A stretch of 6,317 nucleotides of DNA from Deltaproteobacteria bacterium (lineage in GTDB: Bacteria; Bdellovibrionota_C; UBA2361; JAAYZI01). Below are positions 1 through 6,146 of this stretch, in pieces. How positions within the stretch are numbered: position 1 is the first letter of the stretch; the number at the start of each line of letters is the position of its first letter. Under the pieces are notes generated by a model. The model had not been told where the DNA came from and ran no database searches. It was given only the letters and a program-made list of their open reading frames with translations. The stretch is taken from contig JAAYZI010000151.1 in assembly GCA_012514925.1 (NCBI GenBank), positions 1 through 6,317 of the forward strand. The letters are read 5' to 3'. The translations under genes were made by a program, and so were the position numbers.

Positions 1-53
1 ATAAAAGCCCAGGTTAGCAAAGCCTTTCTGGTGATGGCTGACGGTGACTGGCA

Positions 54-98
54 GTGGCGCGGAGTTTTCACTTTCTCCAGAGAAAGTGAAATTCGCAT
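54..98 (+). repeat. Palindrome-bearing direct repeat, left copy, with IS66-like tip
   Basis: The copy opens with GTGGCGCGGAGTT (54-66), identical to 6272-6284. It continues into a palindrome with 11-bp perfect arms (67-77 and 80-90) and a CA spacer, then AATTCGCAT. The right copy at 6272-6317 follows the same order. Compared with that copy there are two 3-nt indels, and the arm pair C69-G88 is T-A there, so base pairing is kept. Directly after the repeat, GAACGGTTAC (99-108) reads GTAACCGTTC on the other strand, resembling the GTAA-starting ends of IS66-family elements. That assignment is from memory of the family and is tentative. The repeat may be the subterminal end of an element lying to the left. 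Confidence 0.7.
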
Positions 99-165
99 GA
101 ACGGTTACGGTAAATGGTGCAATGATGCAATTACATAGTGATTACACATGATTAAAAATGGTACA

Positions 166-228
166 GTATCCGTTCACATGAATATTAAGTTTAGGGATTA
201 CAATCTGTTACCAGTGCGATTATCATGA
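166..228 (+). repeat. Left inverted repeat of the three-gene segment
   Basis: This 63-bp sequence starts GTATCCGTTCACATGAATAT and matches the reverse complement of 6147-6208 at 51 of 63 columns by hand alignment (11 mismatches, one 1-bp gap). Eight of the 11 mismatches are transitions, as expected of an old duplicated pair. The outer edge at 166 is sharp: the preceding 8 bp (158-165, ATGGTACA) do not match the 8 bp after the right copy (CGCGATGC), so there is no target-site duplication at these edges. The tip shares GTA-CCGTTCA with the inverted tip at 99-108, suggesting related termini. Confidence 0.8.
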
Positions 229-279
229 AAAAAAAGATTATACCTAACCTTCTAAGGCACCCACGAAACAGCTTAAAAC

Positions 280-307
280 TTGACTAAGATTGTCAAAATA
301 ATAGAAT
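280..307 (+). promoter_or_regulatory. Sigma-70-like promoter of the secreted repeat protein gene
   Basis: TTGACT (280-285) and TAGAAT (302-307) are each one base from the -35 and -10 consensus and are 16 bp apart, in an AT-rich region. Transcription should start near 314, giving a leader of about 97 nt before the ATG at 411. The upstream in-frame ATG at 306 falls inside the -10 box, so it cannot be translated from this promoter. Confidence 0.65.
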
Positions 308-330
308 GCCAACGAAACGTTGTTTCTTAA

Positions 331-351
331 CCTGGTGGTGTATCTGGGTTA
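331..351 (+). promoter_or_regulatory. Shared leader motif, copy upstream of the first gene
   Basis: The motif CCTGGTG-N2-GTATC-N-GGGTTA lies about 60 nt before the ATG at 411 and recurs with 18 of 21 matches at 2513-2533, about 31 nt before the flavodiiron gene. TTAACAATGT (349-358) overlaps the end of this copy, and a 9-of-10 match, TTAACACTGT, follows the second copy at 2539-2548. In this gene the motif lies downstream of the predicted transcription start, so it would act in the RNA or as a downstream operator. Function is unknown. Confidence 0.4.
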
Positions 352-410
352 ACAATGTCGTCTATGGAAACAGCGTTACTTTATTTGACCGTGCAACCAA
401 GGGGGTAACG

Positions 411-2396
411 ATGGGTATTATTCACAGAAATCGCTGGTTTCATCCTGGCGTTTCATCATCCAAAATAAGCAAGAAAGCTTTTTGTGTAGTTTTACTTGGC
501 GCGCTAGTACTGGCTTCCTCTTTTGCAGGCGCGCAAGAGGTTACGTTTCCGGGCGCACCTGGGACTGTTTATAGCTCACAACTCGTAGATTTGGTGAAGC
601 AGACAGCCGCCAGAAAGGGTCTTCCATATACATTTTCTTCTAGTTCACCCGCCTCGTTTCTTCGTTCCACAGGCGCAAGCGGCAGTGGGAACAGATGGAC
701 GAACGATGGGGTCGAAGATCTTGTGACTCTTCGGGCCATCTGTAAGATAATGGGGTACAAGCGTTACGTGCGCAGCACCTGTCTGGATGCCGAAAGGTCC
801 GGCAACTACCCCAACGGTAAATGTAACTATCATACGCCGCATAACAACAGTTTGTTACGTTTAGGCAGTGTAGGTGGTAATTTTTATGCAGAGACGGCAG
901 TGCCGAAGTACGGCAAGACTTGGGTTGCCACCATCACATGCGCAGACCCCATTACGCAGTGCAACGACGGGGTGGATAACGATAGAGACAGTTTAATCGA
1001 CGCGCAGGATCCGGGCTGTTGGGACGACATCAAAAACCCGGCAACCTACAATCCTAAGTTAAACAATGAAGGGCGCGCCACCAGCGAGTGCCAAGACAGA
1101 ATCGACAATGATGGAGACGGATTGATCGACGCCAAGGATCCGGGCTGTTGGGACGACATCAAAAACCCAGCGACCTACAATCCTAAGCTGAACGACGAAG
1201 GCCGCGCCACCAGCGAGTGCCAAGACAGAATCGACAATGATAGAGACGGATTGATCGACGCCAAAGATCCGGGCTGCTGGGACGACATGCAGAATCCGGC
1301 CACCTACAATCCAAAGCTGAATGATGAATCCCGCGCTACGGTCGGCGCCTGCAATGACGGCATTGATAACGACGGCGACGGCTACATCGATTACGACGAT
1401 AAGGGTTGTATCGAGTCCGGAGGAAAGAGTGAGTGCCACAGCAGCTTGACGGAGTGCGACAACTGCATCGATGATGATCGAGATGGTAAGATTGATTCGG
1501 CTGATGAGTGTTGCACAGTGCCGTGGGGCCTCTCGGAGAGCGATTGTGACGTGGTTGCTTCGCAGTGTAACGACGGCATTGACAATGACCATGACGGCCA
1601 TATTGATTCGGCTGATTTGGGCTGCAAGGTCTCGGGTGGTAAGAGCGAGTGCCACAGCAGCCTGACAGAGTGCGACAACTGCATCGATGACGACGGTGAT
1701 GGCCTTATCGACATGCAGGATCCATGCTGCAGGTATCCGTGGGATACCTCCGAGAGCGTGTGTGATGATGTGCCAGGGCCGTGCAGTGACAGGAAGGACA
1801 ACGATGGAGATGGTTACTGCGACTATGCGGACCTAGGTTGCAAGGTCTCTGGAGGTAAGAGCGAGTGCCACATCAGCCTCACTCAGTGCGATAACTGCAT
1901 CGACGACGATGGCGATGGCCTTATTGATATGCAGGATCCAGGCTGCATGTTCCCGTGGGATGTTTCGGAAGGGTGCAGCACGAACGCCGCTAAGGCTGCG
2001 ACATGCTACGCCGGACAAGCCAGGGATAATACGGACTTGGTTGAAAACATGCAGGCTCAAGCAGGGGAGCTGCAGAGTCAAGCGGATTTCGCCAAGACAT
2101 CAGCTGCTTTACGTCGCGCTACTAAAGTGGCTTTAGCGGCGCAAGATGCCGCTGAAGAAGCCCGCGCTAAGGCTAAAAATTCTGGGGATTGTGGCCGCAT
2201 TATTAGTGCCGCCCAGAAGTATACCGCCAAGATGGCGCGTCTTCATAAGGTAGTGAAGCGAGCCAAACGTGCCGCGCGGAGAGCTGGAACGATTGGGCGT
2301 AAGGATCTGAGGGAGGCGCTCCAAGATGCCAAACGCGTCCAACGCCGCGTTCCTAAGATGACTGGCGTCCTTTTGGATGGTAATAAGTGCAAGTAA
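411..2396 (+). CDS. Secreted cysteine-rich protein with nine Asp-rich Ca2+-loop-like repeats
   Basis: This 661-aa protein is predicted to be exported. The ATG at 411 is chosen over the in-frame ATG at 306 because AAGGGGG (399-405) lies 5 nt upstream and a standard signal peptide follows: basic region, hydrophobic stretch at about 23-38, AGA/QE cleavage after residue 41. Residues 42-183 form an unrecognised domain with Cys at 111, 124, 138 and 177. Residues 184-313 are three 43-44-aa repeats (C-x-D-x-x-DND-x-D-x-x-ID-x-x-DPGCWDD). Residues 314-521 are three larger repeats, each with two such Asp loops, giving nine loops in all. The loops resemble DxDxDG calcium sites of thrombospondin type 3 and MopE-like metal-binding repeats. 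Residues 522-661 are Ala/Lys/Arg-rich and probably helical, with Cys594 and Cys660. It likely binds divalent metal outside the cytoplasm and is disulfide-stabilised; adhesion, matrix or surface-layer roles are guesses. It has its own promoter and terminator. Confidence 0.85.
   Translation: MGIIHRNRWFHPGVSSSKISKKAFCVVLLGALVLASSFAGAQEVTFPGAPGTVYSSQLVDLVKQTAARKGLPYTFSSSSPASFLRSTGASGSGNRWTNDGVEDLVTLRAICKIMGYKRYVRSTCLDAERSGNYPNGKCNYHTPHNNSLLRLGSVGGNFYAETAVPKYGKTWVATITCADPITQCNDGVDNDRDSLIDAQDPGCWDDIKNPATYNPKLNNEGRATSECQDRIDNDGDGLIDAKDPGCWDDIKNPATYNPKLNDEGRATSECQDRIDNDRDGLIDAKDPGCWDDMQNPATYNPKLNDESRATVGACNDGIDNDGDGYIDYDDKGCIESGGKSECHSSLTECDNCIDDDRDGKIDSADECCTVPWGLSESDCDVVASQCNDGIDNDHDGHIDSADLGCKVSGGKSECHSSLTECDNCIDDDGDGLIDMQDPCCRYPWDTSESVCDDVPGPCSDRKDNDGDGYCDYADLGCKVSGGKSECHISLTQCDNCIDDDGDGLIDMQDPGCMFPWDVSEGCSTNAAKAATCYAGQARDNTDLVENMQAQAGELQSQADFAKTSAALRRATKVALAAQDAAEEARAKAKNSGDCGRIISAAQKYTAKMARLHKVVKRAKRAARRAGTIGRKDLREALQDAKRVQRRVPKMTGVLLDGNKCK
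960..1349 (+). repeat. Three in-frame 129-132-bp tandem repeats (type A)
   Basis: The units are 960-1088, 1089-1217 and 1218-1349. Units 2 and 3 differ at only about three positions over their first 70 or so bases, including a shared CCAAGACAGAATCGACAATG stretch, while unit 1 is more diverged at its start. Each encodes one Asp loop followed by DPGCWDD, an NPATYNPKLN segment and a charged linker. The high nucleotide identity points to recent unequal crossing-over or slippage, so copy number probably varies between strains. Confidence 0.9.
1350..1973 (+). repeat. Three in-frame 192-216-bp tandem repeats (type B)
   Basis: The units are 1350-1565, 1566-1781 and 1782-1973. Each encodes two half-repeats. 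The first carries a C-x-D-x-x-DND loop and ends SGGKSECH-x-SLT; the second starts CDNCIDDD, carries a second Asp loop and ends with a Pro-Trp segment (PWGLSES, PWDTSES, PWDVSEG). The last unit is shorter because its linker is cut. The first half resembles the type A loop, so both families probably come from one ancestral module. Cysteines recur at fixed positions, which suggests a disulfide within each module. Confidence 0.88.
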
Positions 2397-2426
2397 GGGC
2401 GTGTTGTAAATAGAACATGCTTAATT

Positions 2427-2462
2427 AAAGGGCGGCTGCCGAAGGGTAGCCGCCCTTTTTTT
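2427..2462 (+). terminator. Rho-independent terminator after the repeat protein gene
   Basis: A perfect 11-bp stem (2427-2437 pairing with 2448-2458, GC-rich core GGGCGGCT/AGCCGCCC) encloses a 10-nt loop in which GCC/GGT could extend pairing. Seven T residues follow at 2456-2462. It lies 31 nt after the stop codon and should separate the first gene transcriptionally from the next. Confidence 0.93.
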
Positions 2463-2512
2463 GTTGATGCTAGTACGGCCTGTACCAATTTTAGTTGAGA
2501 ATGGTTACACTG

Positions 2513-2533
2513 CCTGGTGAGGTATCCGGGTTA
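2513..2533 (+). promoter_or_regulatory. Shared leader motif, copy upstream of the flavodiiron gene
   Basis: This is the second copy of the motif at 331-351 (18 of 21 matches), between the terminator and the ribosome binding site AGGAG (2553-2557). A sigma-70 promoter is not clear here: TTGAGA (2495-2500) lacks a good -10 at normal spacing, and TACACT (2506-2511) lacks a good -35. The motif may therefore be part of the regulatory or promoter region itself. GAATGGTTAC (2499-2508) just before it and GTATCCGGGTT (2522-2532) within it weakly resemble the element tips at 99-108 and 166, perhaps by chance. Confidence 0.35.
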
Positions 2534-2564
2534 GCCGCTTAACACTGTTTTTAGGAGAAAGGTC

Positions 2565-3746
2565 ATGAGCGTTAGAGAGATAGCCCCTCGGATTTGGGCG
2601 GTGGGTGTTAATCACCCGGAGCGTAAAACTTTTGACGCCTTAGTTCCTCTTCCGTACGGCACCTCTTATAATTCTTATCTAGTGCAGGGAAGTGAGGCTA
2701 CGGCCCTGATTGACAGTGTGGATCCCGAAAAATTCGGAGATCTTCTTGGCAATCTTGAAGAGGTTGGCATACCGAAATTAGATTATATCGTTGCCAATCA
2801 TGCTGAGCAAGATCACTCTGGCTCAATCCCAGAGCTTTTAAAGCGCAATACACAAGCAAAAGTACTTACGAATCAACGCTGCGCTGCTTTTCTGGGTGAC
2901 TTGTTGCATATTCCGGCTGAACGCATACACGTTGTTAAAGACGAGGAAGAGGTGGACCTAGGTGGCAAGATTCTTAAGTTCATCCCAGCCGCCTGGGCGC
3001 ATTGGCCGGAAACCATGTTCACCTGGGAGCCTTCAAGCCGTATTCTTTTTAGCTGTGATTTCATGGGGGCACATCTCCCGACAGCCCAGAGTTTTAGTTC
3101 TGAGGAGCCCCGTACAGGAAGCGAGCTGCGCAGCTATTATGCTACGATTATGATGCCGTATGCCAGGCAGATTTCCAAACACCTGGATGTTTTTGATAAA
3201 TATTCAGTAGCGCTTGTGGCCCCTAGTCATGGACCGATGCATGACAAGCCCGAAGAGCCGTTATCACTGTATCGCCGCTGGTTGGGTGAGGAACTTTCTA
3301 AAGACGTAGTGGTGATTTATGTATCAATGCATGGAAGCAGCGAAGTTCTAGCCCATGCACTCGTCAAAAAATTAAGTGACCTGGGAGTAAAGGTACACCT
3401 TTTTAATTTGTGCCAAGATGGGTTAGGTGAAATTGCAGCGGCACTTTTGGAGTCGCCGACTTTGATATGTGTTTCGCCGGTGGTATTAGGGGGATTACAC
3501 CCTGTAATGATCGGAGCGTTAACCACGATTAACTTGCTTAAGCCTCCAACAAAGATGGTAGGATGCTTACTTTCGTACGGATGGGGTCCAAGGGGGGTGG
3601 AACAGGTAAAAGCCTTACTGGGAAATCTAAAGGCTGATTTTTTAGATCCTATACTTGTGAAAGGCTTGCCCCGTTTAGAAGACCTTGCGCAGTTAGATGG
3701 CTTGGTAGCGCAGATAAAACAAGCTTGTGCGGCGGTATCACAGTGA
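2565..3746 (+). CDS. Flavodiiron protein (A-type flavoprotein, FprA/ROO-like)
   Basis: This 393-aa cytoplasmic protein has the standard two-domain core of flavodiiron proteins, which reduce O2 to water and/or NO to N2O at a di-iron site using electrons passed through FMN. The metallo-beta-lactamase-like domain (about 1-245) shows all iron ligands: H79, E81, D83 and H84 in NHAEQDHSG, H146 in AHWPETM, D165 in FSCDFMG, and H222 in APSHGP. A flavodoxin-like domain (about 248-393) follows, with a phosphate loop SMHGSSE and SYGWG near its end. The middle flavin loop reads SPVVLGG rather than the usual SPT-x-N type, a mild divergence. No rubredoxin or flavin reductase domain is fused, so a separate electron donor is needed. 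The start is set by AGGAG 7 nt upstream and by the family's usual N-terminus. Length is typical. O2 versus NO preference cannot be told. Confidence 0.93.
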   Translation: MSVREIAPRIWAVGVNHPERKTFDALVPLPYGTSYNSYLVQGSEATALIDSVDPEKFGDLLGNLEEVGIPKLDYIVANHAEQDHSGSIPELLKRNTQAKVLTNQRCAAFLGDLLHIPAERIHVVKDEEEVDLGGKILKFIPAAWAHWPETMFTWEPSSRILFSCDFMGAHLPTAQSFSSEEPRTGSELRSYYATIMMPYARQISKHLDVFDKYSVALVAPSHGPMHDKPEEPLSLYRRWLGEELSKDVVVIYVSMHGSSEVLAHALVKKLSDLGVKVHLFNLCQDGLGEIAAALLESPTLICVSPVVLGGLHPVMIGALTTINLLKPPTKMVGCLLSYGWGPRGVEQVKALLGNLKADFLDPILVKGLPRLEDLAQLDGLVAQIKQACAAVSQ

Positions 3747-3852
3747 ATCCGTGAGTTGGAATTATTGTCCCGGACCTTTCATCTAGCCCAACATGAAGGA
3801 CTCAAATTAGGTATTCCCTTTAGTCGCGGCGCGGTCTATTGTCTCTAGATTA

Positions 3853-3858
3853 TATAAT
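3853..3858 (+). promoter_or_regulatory. Possible -10 element before the glycosyltransferase gene
   Basis: A perfect TATAAT sits in an AT-rich run 21 nt before the GTG start. No -35 box is seen at 16-18 bp spacing and no extended -10 TG. If used, the leader would be only about 15 nt, consistent with the weak ribosome binding site. The 133-bp gap after the flavodiiron gene lacks a clear terminator; CCTTTCAT/ATGAAGG (around 3775-3799) forms only a bulged stem without a T run. Read-through from the upstream gene is therefore possible. Confidence 0.3.
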
Positions 3859-3879
3859 ATTTTTGATGGGATAATTCAG

Positions 3880-6120
3880 GTGCCTCATCACAGCAAAGTA
3901 AGCCAAGAACCTAGTATCTCAGTAGTAATTAATACCTATAACCGCGCTTCCACTATCGGTGCCACTTTAAATTCGTTTCGCTTTTTAAATTACAGCAACT
4001 TTGAAGTCATCGTGGTAAACGGCCCTTCTACGGATGGAACCGATCAGGTGCTCGAGGGTTTTCGAGGTCAAATTCGGGTTGAGCGCTGCCCCGAGACAAA
4101 CCTCTCCATGTCCCGAAACATAGGCATCCGCGCGGCTGCTGGAGACATTGTGGTCTTTATTGATGATGACGGCATCCCGGAACCGGAGTGGCTTTCGCGG
4201 TTGGCGCCTGCCTATGAATCTGCAGAGGTCGGCGGCGCGGGTGGATTTGTGTTCAATCATACCGGCGTGGCTTGGCAAGGGCAGTACATGACATCAGATC
4301 GTTTTGGCCATTCTGAGTCATCAGCCACTTTGCCACAGTCACATCAAAGTGCTGCACCCGGAGCGGAATTTTTCCCAAGCCTGATTGGAGTCAATTCATC
4401 CTTTCGTCGCAAGGCGCTTTTTGAGATCGGGGGGTTCGATGAATTCTTCATCTATTTTTTAGATGAAACCGACGTCTGCTTGCGCTTATTTGACCGTGGT
4501 TACAAGGTCGTAGTTGTGCCTGAAGCCTATGTGCACCATAAGGGAGCGCCCAGTGTAGTAAGGAATTATTTTATGTTCGGGCGCAGCCTAACTTACTTCG
4601 CTTTTGTCAGTAATCCGCGCCTTACTCCGGATCAGATCATGCCGAGAGTACAGCACGGTTTGGATCGCTTCCGCGCGATGATCTCTCAGGCTCACCAGCA
4701 TAAGCTGATTAATGACGAGCAGAAGCAGGCTATGTTGGGGCAGCTTGAAACGGGGCACCAGCAAGCCTTGGCTCATCTAGGATCGGGTCAACCTAGGATG
4801 TTCATGGACAGTTCTGTGGTTCCAGCAGAGTCGGAGAAGTTCAAAAAATTTCCGACTCTTAAAACAAGACCCGGCCAGATGGTGATCTGCTTGCTTTCGG
4901 TGCAGTTCCCCCCAGGTCCGGTCGGTGGAATAGGGCGTTGGACCTATGAAATGGCGCAGGGGCTTAGCGCGCTCGGCCATGATGTGCATGTAATTACCCG
5001 TACCCAGGAGCCAGCCTCAGTAAACTTCGAGGATGGGGTGTGGGTGCACCGCCTGCCGCCTTCCCAGACGGATGCGCCTGCTCCGATTCAGGTGCCACCT
5101 TGGATTTGGGCTTGGGCGCACGCTGCGCATCAAGAGGTAAAACGCATAGGCGGCCACCACCGCGTCGACATTGTTGTGGCGCCTCTTTACGATCTTGAAG
5201 GGCTGGCATGCGTGTTAGACCCTGAGCTAAAGACGGTGACCACGTTGCAGACTACCTTCAAAACCATGACAGAGAGTCATCCGGAGTGGCAGCATGACGC
5301 CAATTTTTGGAACGGTGTGGTTTTGCCGATGATCGCAGGAGAACGTTTCATACTCTCATGCAGCAAGCAGATATTATCAATCAGCTCTGCCATATCGGAG
5401 ACTGTTAGGGCGGGTTATGACCTTGATATTCCGTCTGAGCGTATTGAGCTGGTGCCAATCGGCATCCGCGATCAAACTCCAAGCTTCCCTTCTCGCGCCA
5501 CCTCTGGCGGTGTGCAGGTGCTTTTTGTGGGAAGGCTCGAACCTAGAAAGGGCGTGGATGTGCTTTTGGCCTGTGTACCCGCGCTTTTGGAACGGCATGC
5601 CAACTTGCGCTTTGTGCTGGCAGGTGATGAGGCATACCGTCTGCCGGGTGGACTAACTTACCGGGAAGATTTTTTGAAACGGCATACCAACGCGCCTTGG
5701 TTAGAACGGGTTGTTTTTGCCGGACATGTTGATGACCAGAGTCTTTATCAGCACTACGCTGATTGTGATATTTTTGTGGCGCCTTCCCGTTTTGAATCTT
5801 TTGGAATTATTCTGATAGAAGCGATGATGTTTGCCAAGCCGGTGGTAGCCTGCCGTAGCGGTGGCATGCAAGAGATTGTGCGGGTAGGACAGACGGGGCT
5901 TTTAGCTGAGCCTGGAGACGCGTCCTCGCTGGAGGCAGCTTTGGATCAGCTGATCTGTGATGAGCCGAAAAGGCGGCGTTTTGGCAGCGCAGGTAGAGAG
6001 CTTTTTCTGGCGGAGTATACTAGATCAGTTATGGCTAGTCGCTTGGAACAGTGGTTCAAGAGACTTTCTGGTAAAGACGCAGCGGAGCCTGACCTGAGAG
6101 CAGAGCTGTTGATGCTATAA
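3880..6120 (+). CDS. Bifunctional GT2-GT4 glycosyltransferase fusion
   Basis: This 746-aa protein joins two glycosyltransferases. Residues about 10-270 are a GT2 (GT-A fold) domain: ISVVINTYNR opening, a nucleotide-binding core with NGPSTDGT, a metal-binding D95-D96-D97, and GGFDE (184-188) followed by the D195-E196-T-D198 acceptor-side acidic motif. A linker (about 271-330) is Gln/His-rich. Residues about 334-735 are a GT4 (GT-B fold) domain: GGIGRW (349-354) at the acceptor-side loop, FVGRLEPRKG (549-558) for the donor phosphate, and an E639-x7-E647 motif in ESFGIILIE. It likely adds two successive sugars from nucleotide sugars to a surface glycan or glycolipid; sugars and acceptor are unknown. 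No membrane segment is seen, so it is cytoplasmic or peripheral. The start is GTG: GT2 homology begins within a dozen residues and no in-frame upstream ATG was found. The ribosome site (GGGA, about 9 nt upstream) is weak. Both active sites look intact. Confidence 0.9.
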   Translation: MPHHSKVSQEPSISVVINTYNRASTIGATLNSFRFLNYSNFEVIVVNGPSTDGTDQVLEGFRGQIRVERCPETNLSMSRNIGIRAAAGDIVVFIDDDGIPEPEWLSRLAPAYESAEVGGAGGFVFNHTGVAWQGQYMTSDRFGHSESSATLPQSHQSAAPGAEFFPSLIGVNSSFRRKALFEIGGFDEFFIYFLDETDVCLRLFDRGYKVVVVPEAYVHHKGAPSVVRNYFMFGRSLTYFAFVSNPRLTPDQIMPRVQHGLDRFRAMISQAHQHKLINDEQKQAMLGQLETGHQQALAHLGSGQPRMFMDSSVVPAESEKFKKFPTLKTRPGQMVICLLSVQFPPGPVGGIGRWTYEMAQGLSALGHDVHVITRTQEPASVNFEDGVWVHRLPPSQTDAPAPIQVPPWIWAWAHAAHQEVKRIGGHHRVDIVVAPLYDLEGLACVLDPELKTVTTLQTTFKTMTESHPEWQHDANFWNGVVLPMIAGERFILSCSKQILSISSAISETVRAGYDLDIPSERIELVPIGIRDQTPSFPSRATSGGVQVLFVGRLEPRKGVDVLLACVPALLERHANLRFVLAGDEAYRLPGGLTYREDFLKRHTNAPWLERVVFAGHVDDQSLYQHYADCDIFVAPSRFESFGIILIEAMMFAKPVVACRSGGMQEIVRVGQTGLLAEPGDASSLEAALDQLICDEPKRRRFGSAGRELFLAEYTRSVMASRLEQWFKRLSGKDAAEPDLRAELLML

Positions 6121-6146
6121 TTTGTACTAGTAATACCAATTGGTAC

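Larger units (their letters stand above)
1..410. other. Gene-free left flank with repeats, promoter and leader
   Basis: No convincing gene is seen in this stretch. From left to right it holds a palindrome-bearing repeat (54-98) followed by an IS66-like tip ending at 108, an AT-rich spacer (109-165), the left inverted repeat (166-228), an A-rich run near 229-235, a sigma-70-type promoter (280-307), and the leader of the first gene up to its ATG at 411. A frame is open from position 1 to a TAG at 136-138, but it has no start in the window and overlaps repeated DNA, so it is not called as a gene. Two tiny ATG frames near 178 and 226 lack ribosome binding sites. Confidence 0.6.

Noticed and set aside
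54..98. Integron attC site
   Set aside because: It forms a hairpin but lacks the GTTRRRY/RYYYAAC core sites at its ends, and no integron integrase is present.
1..138. Frame open from the window edge to a TAG stop, as the 3' end of a gene (45 codons)
   Set aside because: It has no start in the window and is short enough to be open by chance. It runs through a palindrome repeated at the right edge, where the same frame is preceded by a stop at 6258-6260. The in-frame 3-nt indels between copies are compatible with coding but not enough to call it.
178..285. Tiny ATG frames at 178 and 226 as leader peptides
   Set aside because: They are under 20 codons, have no Shine-Dalgarno sequence, lie upstream of the promoter, and the first sits inside the inverted repeat without a matching frame in the right copy.
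1059..1655. 198-codon minus-strand open frame opposite the repeat region
   Set aside because: It is the antisense shadow of the tandem repeats. Its Val/Ile/Ala-rich sequence mirrors Asp/Asn codons of the sense strand, and it has no ribosome site or independent motif.
3766..3800. Terminator after the flavodiiron gene
   Set aside because: The stem CCTTTCAT/ATGAAGG is short and bulged, AT-rich, and not followed by a T run.
6133..6146. Terminator in the TACCAATTGGTA palindrome after the glycosyltransferase
   Set aside because: It is a loop-less palindrome with little GC and no following T run; it could be a binding site but there is no supporting evidence.
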